A DNA stretch of 64,000 bases from Candidozyma auris (Eukaryota > Ascomycota > Pichiomycetes > Serinales > Metschnikowiaceae): positions 2,170,001 to 2,234,000 of the forward strand of contig NC_072813.1 of NCBI RefSeq assembly GCF_003013715.1, written 5' to 3'. Position numbers and translations under genes: made by a program. This document shows positions 49,555 to 59,333 of this stretch, one piece after another; within the stretch, counting starts at the first letter, position 1; every line of letters begins with the position of its first letter. The notes under the pieces are model-generated. The model was not told where the DNA came from and did no database searches. It worked only from the letters and a program-made list of their open reading frames with translations.

Positions 49555-51614
49555 ATATACCCTCTCTCACAAAATGGCCCAGGGCGAGCACGGGGCCCTG
49601 GAGCGAGCACGAGGCCCTGGGGCATGCTTAGGGGCCCAAGAGCCTGCTCGGTTGTTTCCGCACAAGGCGCTCAAGGGCGCCCTTGTTTGGCATCTGGTTG
49701 CATTTCGTAAAGCTCTTGCTTGTTTCGGCGACATTGTTCCTTTTTTGAGATGACATCGATGCGGTTCGGTTGGAGCCGAGTTGACCGTCGATTTTCAATA
49801 GCCCAGTGCCTGTCGAAATCGTGGCTTCACATGTAAGCCTGGAAGGTACGAGCTATGGAGAGACTACTATTGAGTGAAAGGAAGTTAAATCCAGTTAGAT
49901 ATGGTGTGATATGTGAAATGTCTTTCTTGAATGCTGCACGGGCCGAGATTTCTTGATGGGTGCAAAATGCGACGCCGCTGGACCAAACGCACGGCGTCTT
50001 AACAAGACGATGATTTACGATGATTTTGTACAGAGATATGTAGGTGAAGGGAATTCTCATGATGTGAATTGCAAATACCTTTGGATGTTGTGTGCTATTC
50101 AAATAAAGTCAGTAAAGAGTGCTTCGTTTTGGATCTCAACCACTTACATGAGGACTTCATTTTCGACAAAGTAATGATGCCAATATGCATGAGACACAGT
50201 GTGGGAAAACATTTCTTGACGACAAGGTTCGTTCGATAATAAATCTTGAGGGTTGTTGATTAGATGCGTAGTGTATCTCTTCTGAGAATCCAATAGACTC
50301 TGGGTTAGTGGGATGATGTGTGATGGGACGCTTCAAACTTGGAGTCATGAAGAAAGGCAGCCTCTCGAAAGAAAGTAAATCAACAAAACATATTTTGGTT
50401 CATTCTAATGTTTATTACCATCACACAATTCTAATTGCTACGGCAAGTACATGTGCAGCTTAGCTACTTCCAGTAGCATGTTTGTGGGGTTTCTGGATCA
50501 ATTTCTTTTCAATATCCAAGTAGGCCAAAACTCTTTGAAATGACTCGTGGGTATTTGAACTCACTTTTCTCTTTTCTAACATTAATAAACTTTGGCTTCT
50601 TCCCACATACTTTCTTTCACTTTGCTTCGTCTTTGCAATCCTTATTTTGGGATTAAAAAGACTATATTTTGTGAACGAACGTGGGAGTTTTCAAACGCAT
50701 CAGGTTGATTAACTTGAAGAGGGGTTTTTGAGCCATAAGTATTGAATTTGATAGATAGAACAAGAAAACGAGAACAGGTGAAACTTTCCATTTTCTCGAT
50801 CAGGCCCGAATCTAAAGAACTTCACAATAGACACAAAAGTAAGGCTACCCCAAAGATCCTATGAAAACTTCTCCTAGAAGTATTTTCAGGACAAGTAGAG
50901 GAGTAGAATAGGAACAGAGTTTCTCCTGAGTACGTGTATCGAATAATTAATGAAAGACAGGAAGAAGAATAGCCATGTCTCGTACCATGTTCTCGTTTAA
51001 GGCCATTTTTAGTAGCCTTAGAGATACGATGCACAAAACCGCTCTTTTTTTTTTTGCCTTTGAGTTTTTGGAGACACCTTCACTCATCAGACTACAATCC
51101 ATTTCAAAGAAAATAGATAATCGCTAACATGAGGGATGTTTGTGGGTCTCGGGTCTCATTTAATAGTATACCCAAATCTGCTTATGTCAATGAATTGCAT
51201 CTGTTTCTCTCAAATTCTGTTGACATGAATGAAAAGGTTCCTCAATGCTTGCCGGGAACTCCACAGAAAAGGGTTCGATTTCACGAGGAGTAACTAAGGT
51301 TTTATAGTGGCACATGATTCGGAATAATTGGGGCATGAAGTAAACAGGCTTATTTACTAAGTTTGCATTACCGATTCGTTCTAAAGATTTATCCCAAGGT
51401 GTATGTAATCTTTTCACGCCTGGTTACAATCGATATATAGCGAAAGGATAGGTGCAAGTGAACATCATTTGCCTTGAAGGCCGAAATGAAAATTTGATAA
51501 AGTGTACAGCTCAATCCATTTAATCGGACCACTTGAACCCGGATGACAGACTTCCTCCGATCTTCTGCCTTCTTAAGTAGCATGGTTTGAGAAACATCTC
51601 GAAAGCCTGTAAAA

Positions 51615-51624
51615 TGGCTGCGAA
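51615..51624 (-). promoter_or_regulatory. TTYGCAGCCA element upstream of TRZ1
   Basis: TGGCTGCGAA on plus within AAAATGGCTGCGAAAAT, 302 bp before the first TRZ1 ATG. Confidence 0.55.
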
Positions 51625-51925
51625 AATCACTACAAAACCCTGAAGCACTCGAACTATATAGTCTGCAAAAGGTTTAAGGCTCTATCAGAGAGTCAGTCAA
51701 GTCCTCTCCGTAACTTCGCTAGATTCTCTTTTATGTACATATTTATTCATTTTTTTCATTTTTTTTTTTTTTTTCTATCAAACAAAACCCAGCAAAGAAG
51801 CTTCGCATCACTTTGCCTTCCATCTCGTTACTCTCATCCTCCATCTATACCCTGGCGCGAAAGCCATCGCCCAAATGAAGCACCTGCTTGAACCTCCTCC
51901 AAAGTTGCATTGTTGACTCATCTAC

Positions 51926-54703
51926 ATGAGTCATGCCCTGAAAGTGACTCGACTACCTAAATCCACAATTCGAATCTGTCTCCGACACCTCCATTACAAA
52001 AGGAAGCGCTCTACCAAATACGCAAGAGCCAGCGACCTTCCTCCAAGACTCTTCACCTCATTCCAACAATACAAAGACTTCTACAAAAGGTTCCTTGACG
52101 TTAACAACTCTTCATCCTCCATGTTCACCTTTACCACAGTGTGCCACAAAACCAGTGATACGCATCATCCTCTTGTGATGCTCCAGACGAGAGAGGGCTC
52201 CAAGTACCTTTTTGGGAAAGTCCCTGAAGGAGCGCAAAGAACGCTTAATGAAAACGGCATGAGGCTAGGGAAGCTCAGATCAGTCTTTATGACAGGCAAC
52301 TTGCAGTACTGGTCGGAAATCGGCGGCCTTCCGGGGTTGTTCTTAACCACTAGTGATGCTACGAGTCGTGGCCTAGATGTATTCACCAATAGCAGCAAAG
52401 TGCTCTCTTACATTGTGGCAACATGGAGATACTTCGTGTTTCGAAAGGGCATTGAGCTCAACATCTTGGAGCCTCCAAAAGGGCACTTGATAGGCGATTC
52501 CTCGGTTATGATACTCCCTGTAAAGATACCCAGTAGCATACAGAGTCAGCCTGTGAATGAAGATATTCTGGCAAAGTTTCAAAGCCAGCTACGCAAGATT
52601 ACGTCCCTCATGTTTCCTAGAGACACATCTCAAGTAAACAGCGATGATCCTGATTCTTACAAATCAGATCCTTCGGAAACCGAGGTCCAAACTCACGTTT
52701 CTCTTCCCGACCCTACAGACAATTTGGGTGTGGTGGACCAGCCGTCGCTTTCGTACATTGTGAGACTTCTACCTGTGAGGGGTAAGTTTAATCCAAAGAG
52801 AGCCGTAGAGCTTGGTGTTAAGCCTGGAATAGCATTTCGTCAACTCACTCAGGGTGAACGAATTCAAACTCAAGAGGGGAGGTGGGTTGAGCCCGCAGAG
52901 GTGCTAGAGCCTCCAAAAGAATTTCTTAAAACCGTGTTTTTAGATATTCCTAATCAGCACTATCTTCATAATACTATCACAAGTGATGCGTGGTTTGCTA
53001 AGTCTGAAGAGAATGGTAACGAGGACGTGGGTCTAGTGTACCATTTTTTAGGTGACGATATTGACTTCCGCCTGCAGCAGTACGCGGACTTTATTTCGAA
53101 ATTCCCTTCACACTGCAAGCATGTTATAAGTCATGCAGATTACTCGGACAACTCTCTAGTGTTCACCACATCCACTATCCATCATTTAAAACTTAAAACG
53201 TACCTCAACGACAATTTTTGTCTTCCGCATATTGCTTATAAAGAGCTGCCTGAGGAGAACTTGCATAAGCTCAAACTGCTTCAATCATTCACGGTATCTC
53301 CATCAGAAATTGCAAATGACGAGTCCAATGTCATCAATGAGACCTGGTCTACATTATATGAAAAGCACGTTGCTTCATTAAATGATGATCCTGTCTCTTT
53401 GAACTCTTTGTTAAAGAAAGCTATTATACCCCTATCTCCTTTGCAAGAAGCCTCGTGTTTGAAAGACCACGTCCAGGTTTTCACCCTAGGAACAGGTTCG
53501 GCACTTCCAGCCATTCACAGAAATGTACTTTCGAACTTAGTGAGAGTTCCCTACATCGATGATACTACTGGTGAGATTCGCTTCAATTCGATCATCCTCG
53601 ATGGTGGAGAGAATACGTTGGGTACTATGCTTAGAATTTTTGGTCACAATGATGGAGAGCAATATAGGCAGATCTTCAAGGAGCTCAAACTCATTTATTT
53701 GAGTCATTTACATGCTGACCACCACCTTGGCCTTGTCTCTTTGATTAATGCTTGGTTTGCCGTCAACAAAGAGACCGACACCAAGTTATACCTAGTCTTG
53801 CCTTGGCAATTCGACCATTTCCTCAATGAGTGGTTCAAATTTGAAGGCAACTTCACGCAAATTGACAGAAGCCGACTTGTTTATCTCAGTAATGAGGTCT
53901 TCAATGCTCGCAGAGAGGCGGAGTTCCAACAACAAGATATCGAGTCGTTTGAGCACATGTACGACTGTGGACAATTGAGTACCCGTATACCGAGAAAGAA
54001 CTTGGGATCTCTTCCCCATGCGGAGATCCAGGAGCTTTACAAGGCCCTCAATTTGGTGAATATTGAAACCGTTCGTGCAATTCATTGCTACTGGGCTTAT
54101 TCTGTGACCATGACTTTCTCAGTGTCATCAGACGAAACCTTCAGATTGTCGTTTTCAGGCGATACCCGACCAAATCCAGCATTTTACAGAAGCGGTATGG
54201 ACACAGATCTTTTAATCCATGAGGCATCGCTTGACGACGATTTAATTGAAGAGGCACTCGCCAAGAAGCACACCACTTCCACTGAAGCCATGAGAATGGC
54301 ACAACTCATGAGATGCCCTAAGGTGCTCTTAACTCACTTCAGTACAAGAAATTCGGAAAGACACGCGTTCGTACAAAGCGAAGAGCAGTACGAGAAGCAA
54401 TGTCAGTCTCTCAATGAGTATTTGGGCAGTGCTGTTGAGAACATCATAGCGCACGATGTTGATCCAGACTTCGGCTTTAACGATATGGAAATTTGCTACG
54501 CTTACGACACAATGGCGGTACGCTACAGAGATATGGGTTGTCAGAAAGCGCACTACGAGGATATTTTGGCCCTTTCACCCAAGGATCAGCCTGAAGAAAG
54601 GCAGCTCAAAGAGCAGATGAAGATGTACGACAAGAGACAACAGAAGAGAGAGAAGAGGCTTCTGTACAAGAAGATGAAGATGCAAAATAGAGATTCATCA
54701 TAG
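51926..54703 (+). CDS. TRZ1: tRNase Z, long form (tRNA 3'-end processing)
   Basis: The endonuclease that removes 3' trailers from precursor tRNAs in nucleus and mitochondria. The 925-aa protein is the long (ELAC2-type) form: a degenerate N-terminal metallo-beta-lactamase half beginning MFTFTTVCHKTSDTHHPL (residue 66), and an active C-terminal half with VFTLGTGSALP, the zinc motif HLHADHH (594-600), SGDTRP and LLTHFSTR. The 65 residues before Met66 are rich in Arg/Lys with few acids, like a mitochondrial presequence. Starting at 51926 would give a mitochondrial form and at 52121 a nuclear form aligned with the S. cerevisiae start. The C terminus is a Lys/Arg-rich helix. Confidence 0.95.
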   Translation: MSHALKVTRLPKSTIRICLRHLHYKRKRSTKYARASDLPPRLFTSFQQYKDFYKRFLDVNNSSSSMFTFTTVCHKTSDTHHPLVMLQTREGSKYLFGKVPEGAQRTLNENGMRLGKLRSVFMTGNLQYWSEIGGLPGLFLTTSDATSRGLDVFTNSSKVLSYIVATWRYFVFRKGIELNILEPPKGHLIGDSSVMILPVKIPSSIQSQPVNEDILAKFQSQLRKITSLMFPRDTSQVNSDDPDSYKSDPSETEVQTHVSLPDPTDNLGVVDQPSLSYIVRLLPVRGKFNPKRAVELGVKPGIAFRQLTQGERIQTQEGRWVEPAEVLEPPKEFLKTVFLDIPNQHYLHNTITSDAWFAKSEENGNEDVGLVYHFLGDDIDFRLQQYADFISKFPSHCKHVISHADYSDNSLVFTTSTIHHLKLKTYLNDNFCLPHIAYKELPEENLHKLKLLQSFTVSPSEIANDESNVINETWSTLYEKHVASLNDDPVSLNSLLKKAIIPLSPLQEASCLKDHVQVFTLGTGSALPAIHRNVLSNLVRVPYIDDTTGEIRFNSIILDGGENTLGTMLRIFGHNDGEQYRQIFKELKLIYLSHLHADHHLGLVSLINAWFAVNKETDTKLYLVLPWQFDHFLNEWFKFEGNFTQIDRSRLVYLSNEVFNARREAEFQQQDIESFEHMYDCGQLSTRIPRKNLGSLPHAEIQELYKALNLVNIETVRAIHCYWAYSVTMTFSVSSDETFRLSFSGDTRPNPAFYRSGMDTDLLIHEASLDDDLIEEALAKKHTTSTEAMRMAQLMRCPKVLLTHFSTRNSERHAFVQSEEQYEKQCQSLNEYLGSAVENIIAHDVDPDFGFNDMEICYAYDTMAVRYRDMGCQKAHYEDILALSPKDQPEERQLKEQMKMYDKRQQKREKRLLYKKMKMQNRDSS

Positions 54704-54853
54704 ACAGTGGAATTGTATATATAATGATGGACTTGTATATATAGTAATGCAGCCGTACATATATCGTGGACATGTACATAATGATTGTGGATGAAAATCG
54801 AAGAGAGCGACTATGGGGGCATCGGTATCGCGACTTAGTGAACTCAACTGTTG

Positions 54854-55465
54854 ATGCACCCAGTTCCATTACTTCCTCCATGGCTTCTAGAGTCTATAAA
54901 TGACGTGGTGCAAAAGCAGTCGATATACAGCAATCCGCTAGTAAAGAAATTATTTGTCCACTACAAGGGACAAGGCAAGGTGAACGTGAGAGCCACTCCC
55001 TTATTAAGAGTACTAGGGTTCTGCAAACCAACCAACGATGGCGGGCTTACCGGGATTCTACACGACCAAGACCACAAGATTCTAGTTACATTTGATAGAA
55101 GCTGTATTGAAGATTTCGAAGTGAAACACTTGAGAAGACTCACAAACAAAACGGTGGAGTCCATCTTCCTCGTTGAAAGAGCGAACCTCAGATTCATCAC
55201 GATCTTGGAATTGCGGGATAAATTTGGTCAATTGCCCGGTTTGAAGATCGAGCCAGGCCTCGGGATCTTGATTTTAGAGATTTTCAAAGTGCAATGGTTC
55301 ACAAAGCAGCAGATCAGCGTGGCTGCAAAGGAAGATGCTATGTTGCCGTATATCTATAATGATGAGGAGTATATCGCGATGTGTAAGGAGAATCCAGACT
55401 TGGGAGACTTGACGAAGCTGATACGGCACTTAGAGGGAGGAATCATGTCAGAGGACGAAGTTTAA
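54854..55465 (+). CDS. EST3: Telomerase regulatory subunit Est3 (TPP1-like OB fold)
   Basis: Est3 is a small OB-fold subunit needed for telomerase action in vivo and related to mammalian TPP1. The 203-aa protein aligns across its centre with S. cerevisiae Est3: ATPLLRVLGFCKPTNDGG, ILHDQDHKILVTFDRSCIEDFE, LTNKTVESIFLVERANL. A hydrophobic-acidic N terminus (PPWLLESINDVV) matches the Est3 W-L segment. The ORF is continuous, so no +1 frameshift is needed, unlike S. cerevisiae. The ATG at 54854 is used (a TTG precedes it). It follows TRZ1 by 150 bp in the same direction. Confidence 0.78.
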   Translation: MHPVPLLPPWLLESINDVVQKQSIYSNPLVKKLFVHYKGQGKVNVRATPLLRVLGFCKPTNDGGLTGILHDQDHKILVTFDRSCIEDFEVKHLRRLTNKTVESIFLVERANLRFITILELRDKFGQLPGLKIEPGLGILILEIFKVQWFTKQQISVAAKEDAMLPYIYNDEEYIAMCKENPDLGDLTKLIRHLEGGIMSEDEV

Positions 55466-56055
55466 GCGACGCCAAAGGATGACAGGTCAAAGTGACTAAG
55501 TACATCTTCGACCTGGAAGTCACCAAAGTGACTCCAAGTAGATGCTATTGTGTACACTCTATCTTATGATAGGACCAAAAGAGGGTAAATGTTTTGGATT
55601 TCAGAGTTTCTCTGTGAAGGGAAGGTGGTGCACGAGAGGATCTCGAGGTTTAAACGAATTATCGATTGAGCGGCTTCCACCCGGGTGTTAACAGCTTCGA
55701 ATTAAGTTTGCTCCTTAAGCAAGCGACTGGCTGTACTCAATGGTTGACTACAAATGCTTCATCTTGATAACTAAAGTGAAGTACAGAGAACACTAATGGA
55801 CAAGCGATACTTGATCCAAACAAAGCAATAAAAAAAAAAAAAAAAAAACACCATGATTGACATCAAAAGATTCAGACACTGCTTTGCTCGATGGAGTTTT
55901 TTAATAACGCTTCATCTTTCATTTAGCTCATGTCCCTCGCCTTTCATAGACGCATTGTTAATGGGTACTCCCCCCCACAATTCGCATTTTGCAGCCATTT
56001 CCACCACCGCTCCATTTCATCCCATCAACAACTTTCCTCCACATTTCCACCTACC
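55466..56055. other. EST3 3' end and upstream region of next gene
   Basis: 590 bp with an A-tract at about 55829-55848 and a promoter element 59 bp before the ATG at 56056. An in-frame ATG at 55930 is upstream of that element and is judged not to be the start. Confidence 0.55.
55988..55997 (+). promoter_or_regulatory. TTYGCAGCCA element upstream of 56056 gene
   Basis: TTTGCAGCCA within ATTTTGCAGCCATTT, 59 bp before the ATG. Confidence 0.55.
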
Positions 56056-56664
56056 ATGGTGTTTTTCAAGCCCCACTTTCGTACTCTAAGTGAGCAGCTT
56101 GACCATCTCGCCAAAACGGCGTCGGCTATAGCCCCACCCTCCAGAGAAGACGACATTGACTACGATCTCGAGGCCCAGCTCCCAAGGAACCCATTGTCCA
56201 GCACAAGCTCATTCAGGTCGCTCCACAAACCGTTCAAGAGAACTTACGGTGCTGCTGGTGACGACGCTGCATCTTTCACTTCAATTCGCCCATTACACTC
56301 TGCTTTCGGGCCTCGTTTAGACACACCCGTGTCTGCTCACACTGACCTCCACAGCTTGTCCACAGTGGAGTCTACGGTACCTAGATCGCCCCAGGCATCC
56401 TTTGAGTCATTGGCGCCACTTGCTCCCAGACTGCCTTGGGCTAGAATCTTAGCTTATTTGTGGAAGTCGGGCCACCCAGAGGGCCAGCGGACGTTGAGCA
56501 GATTCCATAAGTGTTTGGCAATCTTGGCAGTTACAGCAGTCGGAGGAGCTGGTGTTCTCGTTGCTACAGGCCATAGTCAGTATTTGTTGTCGACAGTGTC
56601 GTCAATTTTGTGTTGGGTCGAGGACCAGCTTGGGCTTGACCTGTTGCCATTTTGCCAGAAATAG
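56056..56664 (+). CDS. Uncharacterised protein with C-terminal membrane segment
   Basis: A 202-aa protein I do not recognise. It starts MVFFKPHFRTLSEQLDHLAKTASAIAPPSREDD. The middle is Ser/Pro-rich and disordered with acidic DDIDYDLEAQ. Near residue 155 comes a hydrophobic stretch (about CLAILAVTAVGGAGVLVATG) that is probably one transmembrane helix, followed by a short hydrophobic tail ending FCQK. The layout suggests a single-pass membrane protein with a cytosolic N terminus; which membrane is unknown. Coding is supported by length, codon use, a well-placed promoter element and tight convergence (68 bp) with RML2. It may be clade-specific. Confidence 0.65.
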   Translation: MVFFKPHFRTLSEQLDHLAKTASAIAPPSREDDIDYDLEAQLPRNPLSSTSSFRSLHKPFKRTYGAAGDDAASFTSIRPLHSAFGPRLDTPVSAHTDLHSLSTVESTVPRSPQASFESLAPLAPRLPWARILAYLWKSGHPEGQRTLSRFHKCLAILAVTAVGGAGVLVATGHSQYLLSTVSSILCWVEDQLGLDLLPFCQK

Positions 56665-56732
56665 GCCGGCCTCATATTTACATCAGAATTTACGCATTTG
56701 TCCAGATATGTATGTAATGACTCTATGTACAA

Positions 56733-57830
56733 TTAGACGGTGTCGGTTCTTCTCGGCCTGTCGACGACCTTGAACCTGTTGACATTCTTGTGCTTTCTTG
56801 TTCTCACGAACTTCTTCAATCCCCATGGCGACTGCGACAACTTGTTCGACTTGGACTTACCACGACCACCACCGTGGGGATGGTCATTGGCGTTCATCGC
56901 CACACCTCTGACCTTGGGCCTGAACCCTCTGTGCCTGCTTCTACCGGCCTTACCCCAGTTTATCAACGCATGTGCTTTGTTGGAAACAGTTCCCAATGTG
57001 GCGCAACAGTTCAAACGAACGTAGCGCTGCTCACCAGAACTGAGTTTCACAATGGCTCTGTTCTTGTCCACCTCTTTGGTAAGCAAACGGGCAAAGGTCC
57101 CCGCTGCTCTCACCAACTGGCCGCCTCTATGAGGATGCAAGGCAATATTGTGGATGACGGCGCCCACGGGCATCATGCTCAAGGGCATACAATTGCCTCT
57201 TTGCATAATACGAGCGTTCAAGAGCGCATCGTCAATTTCTCCGTTATTCGTTCTCTTCATCTCTTCAAGAAAGTCTGCGGGCAACCCAGAGCGGAGCGAC
57301 TCCACATAGTCTCCAGCTCTCACTCCTGAAGGAGCCAAAATGTATGAGAGGTCTCCACTGTCCTCGTTCTGAAGCAACGCAATATGCCCACTTCTGTTGG
57401 GGTCGTACTCAATACGAAGCACTTTTTGTCTTCCAGGAGCGACTCGGTGGAAGTCCACAAGTCTCACACGACGCTTGTGACCCCCACCACGCCCTCTCAC
57501 GGTGATGTGACCTGTTTGGTTTCTTCCTGCGGTCTTTTTGAGTGGGACCGTCAACGCCTTGACTGGCTTGCCCTTATAAAGATGCTCGTGGATGGGTTTT
57601 CTAAAATTTGTCGACCCCGGTCTCTCAGGTCCCGCAGCATAAGACTTGATCTTGATTTGCGCTGACAAGAGGGCTCTTTGTCTATTGTATGTTTCGTCTC
57701 TCTTTTCGAGATCTGTTCTGGCCTCCTCGGAGAAAATGCCTGCTGACGCCTTGGACGCAGCAGCAGTACTCTGGAGTCTTAGGAAATGGCGGGACATGGG
57801 CGCCCACAGCCATTTCGTTAGAGAGAACAT
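56733..57830 (-). CDS. RML2: Mitochondrial large-subunit ribosomal protein uL2m (Rml2)
   Basis: The mitochondrial homologue of bacterial L2, a core protein near the peptidyl-transferase centre of the 54S subunit. The N terminus (MFSLTKWLWAPMSRHFLRLQS) is a basic, Arg/Ser presequence. The body contains the uL2 hallmarks: GRNQTGHITVRGRGGGHKRR, RIEYDPNRSGHIALL, NALHPHRGG-like IALHPHRGGQL and the near-invariant VRGVAMNANDHPHGGGRGKSKS with the functionally important His. Length 365 aa from the ATG at 57830; a second ATG 33 nt downstream (MSRHFLRL) could also serve. The ORF upstream of 57830 begins only at TTG. Confidence 0.96.
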   Translation of the reverse strand: MFSLTKWLWAPMSRHFLRLQSTAAASKASAGIFSEEARTDLEKRDETYNRQRALLSAQIKIKSYAAGPERPGSTNFRKPIHEHLYKGKPVKALTVPLKKTAGRNQTGHITVRGRGGGHKRRVRLVDFHRVAPGRQKVLRIEYDPNRSGHIALLQNEDSGDLSYILAPSGVRAGDYVESLRSGLPADFLEEMKRTNNGEIDDALLNARIMQRGNCMPLSMMPVGAVIHNIALHPHRGGQLVRAAGTFARLLTKEVDKNRAIVKLSSGEQRYVRLNCCATLGTVSNKAHALINWGKAGRSRHRGFRPKVRGVAMNANDHPHGGGRGKSKSNKLSQSPWGLKKFVRTRKHKNVNRFKVVDRPRRTDTV

Positions 57831-58083
57831 TGGCAAGGTTAGGACTTAGAGGTGATAGTGAAAAAATGAGTGTGTAAAAAATTGGTTGGTGCGTGGGTGC
57901 AGGAGAGATCAAGAAGTGCAAGTAAAGTGGTGAAACCAGGATGGCTTCAGTGTTGGTTAAAAGTGAAACAAAAAAAGATGGCTTATCATGTTTCTTTAGG
58001 ATATCATTGCGTTGCCAATGATCTTGCAGTTTCTTGTTAGTTATGTTGTGGTAAGCAAATGGGGTGGTGAGGGCTAGTACTGA

Positions 58084-58093
58084 TGGCTGCAAA
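58084..58093 (-). promoter_or_regulatory. TTYGCAGCCA element upstream of RML2
   Basis: TGGCTGCAAA on plus within GATGGCTGCAAAATG, 254 bp before the RML2 ATG. Confidence 0.55.
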
Positions 58094-58401
58094 ATGAGAA
58101 TACAAAGGGAAGACACAAGAAGGCACTGGGAGAACTATGAAATGTACTCCAAGATAAGAGTCTTTCATCTCTTTTAAAGCTGTTGGTCGATATTGAATCT
58201 GGTAAAGGTTCATGGAATCAATAGTTCCGCTTATTCAGGTGAAAAACATTTAAATTCAAGTATCAGCATGATTTAGTGTTGATCTAGCACACGCTGAGCG
58301 CCTCTTGACAATCTTCGGGTATTATGTCAATCTCCTCGTTGTGACTGTAAATCCTACCATCCTTCCATCCACTGCACTCTTATTCCCCAGCCAGCTCCGA
58401 A

Positions 58402-58411
58402 TTCGCAGCCA
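58402..58411 (+). promoter_or_regulatory. TTYGCAGCCA element upstream of ATP5
   Basis: TTCGCAGCCA followed by TTAA, 302 bp before the ATP5 ATG. Confidence 0.55.
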
Positions 58412-58712
58412 TTAACTGACCTTCATTGACTTGTAGTTTTTCCATCAAGACACCCCCCTACGTTTATTAAAAACCAAAGAGTCCGTAACTCTCTCTCTTC
58501 AATACTCAACAGAATCAAGAAGCTTCAAAAATCAACAATTCATGGTGTCTTTTCAAGGGCTCCTTATCTAAGTGTGCCACACTCCTTATGAACCTCGCAC
58601 TACCCGGTTGTCCAATCATGCTCCATACCAGTGTCGGTGCGAAAAAACCAAAACCAACCTCTGTCTACATAGTCAAAAAAACACAGACTCCTAAACACAT
58701 CTTCCTGCAATT

Positions 58713-59333
58713 ATGTTGGCCTCCCGTGTTTTCGCCCGTACTATGGCCGCCGCCGCCAAGTCTGCCAAACCTCCTGTGCAATTGTTCGGCGTCGACGGAA
58801 CCTACGCCAATGCCTTGTACCTGGCTTCCGTGGAGCAGTCTTCGGTGGACACATCTTACCAGGGATTGACCAAAGTGGCTGACTTGATCAAGCAGGACCA
58901 GAAAGTGGCTGATTTCTTGACTAACCCAGCCTTGGGCAGTGAGGACAGAAAGACCGTCATCGACACCATCTCCAAGTCTTTGTCCTTGGACAAGACCGTG
59001 CACAACTTCTTGGGCGTTTTGTCTGAAAACAACAGATTGGCCCAGTTTGACTCGATTTACAAGAACTTCGGCACTTTGTACGAGGCCTACCAGGGCGTTG
59101 TTGAAGCCAGAATCACCTCAGCCAAGCCTTTGGACAACAAGACCTTGAAGAGGTTGCAGGCTGCCATCCAGAAGTCCTCTTTCGTTGGCGAGGGCAAGAC
59201 CCTCAAGATCAACAGTTTGGTTTCTCCAGAGATCTTGGGTGGTTTGGTTGTTGAAGTGGGCGACAAGACCCTCGACTTGTCCATCTCCAGCAAGGTTGCC
59301 AAGTTGAACCAGACCTTGGGCGAGGCTTTGTAA
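58713..59333 (+). CDS. ATP5: Mitochondrial F1F0 ATP synthase OSCP subunit (Atp5)
   Basis: The oligomycin-sensitivity-conferring protein, which joins the peripheral stalk to the top of F1 in the inner membrane. The 206-aa protein starts with an Ala/Arg presequence (MLASRVFARTMAAAAKSAKP) followed by VQLFGVDGTYANALY, the conserved OSCP start. The C terminus has the delta/OSCP signature SPEILGGLVVEVGDKTLDLSIS and KVAKLNQTL. Length matches yeast homologues (about 212). Codon use is strongly biased (TTG Leu, AAG Lys), as expected for a highly expressed gene. Codon 37 is CTG; relatives often have Ser in this ALY-x-A position. Confidence 0.97.
   Translation: MLASRVFARTMAAAAKSAKPPVQLFGVDGTYANALYLASVEQSSVDTSYQGLTKVADLIKQDQKVADFLTNPALGSEDRKTVIDTISKSLSLDKTVHNFLGVLSENNRLAQFDSIYKNFGTLYEAYQGVVEARITSAKPLDNKTLKRLQAAIQKSSFVGEGKTLKINSLVSPEILGGLVVEVGDKTLDLSISSKVAKLNQTLGEAL

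Larger units (their letters stand above)
49182..51925. other. 2.7 kb divergent intergenic region PLB / TRZ1
   Basis: The second largest gap between genes. ORFs are short and overlapping. Near PLB there is a candidate TATA (CTATTTATCC, about 49282) and the variant element at 49545. Near TRZ1 there is a standard element at 51615 and a T-run at about 51750-51775. Nothing recognisable lies between about 50.0 and 51.5 kb; a non-coding RNA cannot be excluded. Confidence 0.5.
57831..58712. other. Divergent promoter region RML2 / ATP5
   Basis: 882 bp between two nuclear genes for mitochondrial proteins, with two TTYGCAGCCA elements, one 254 bp from RML2 and one 302 bp from ATP5. No credible ORF. Confidence 0.6.

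Noticed and set aside
51265..51290. GGGTTCGATTTCAC resembling a tRNA B box
   Set aside because: No A box at the right distance and no cloverleaf could be formed.
55930..56055. Longer N terminus for the 56056 gene
   Set aside because: The extension spans the TTYGCAGCCA element and is unlike coding sequence.
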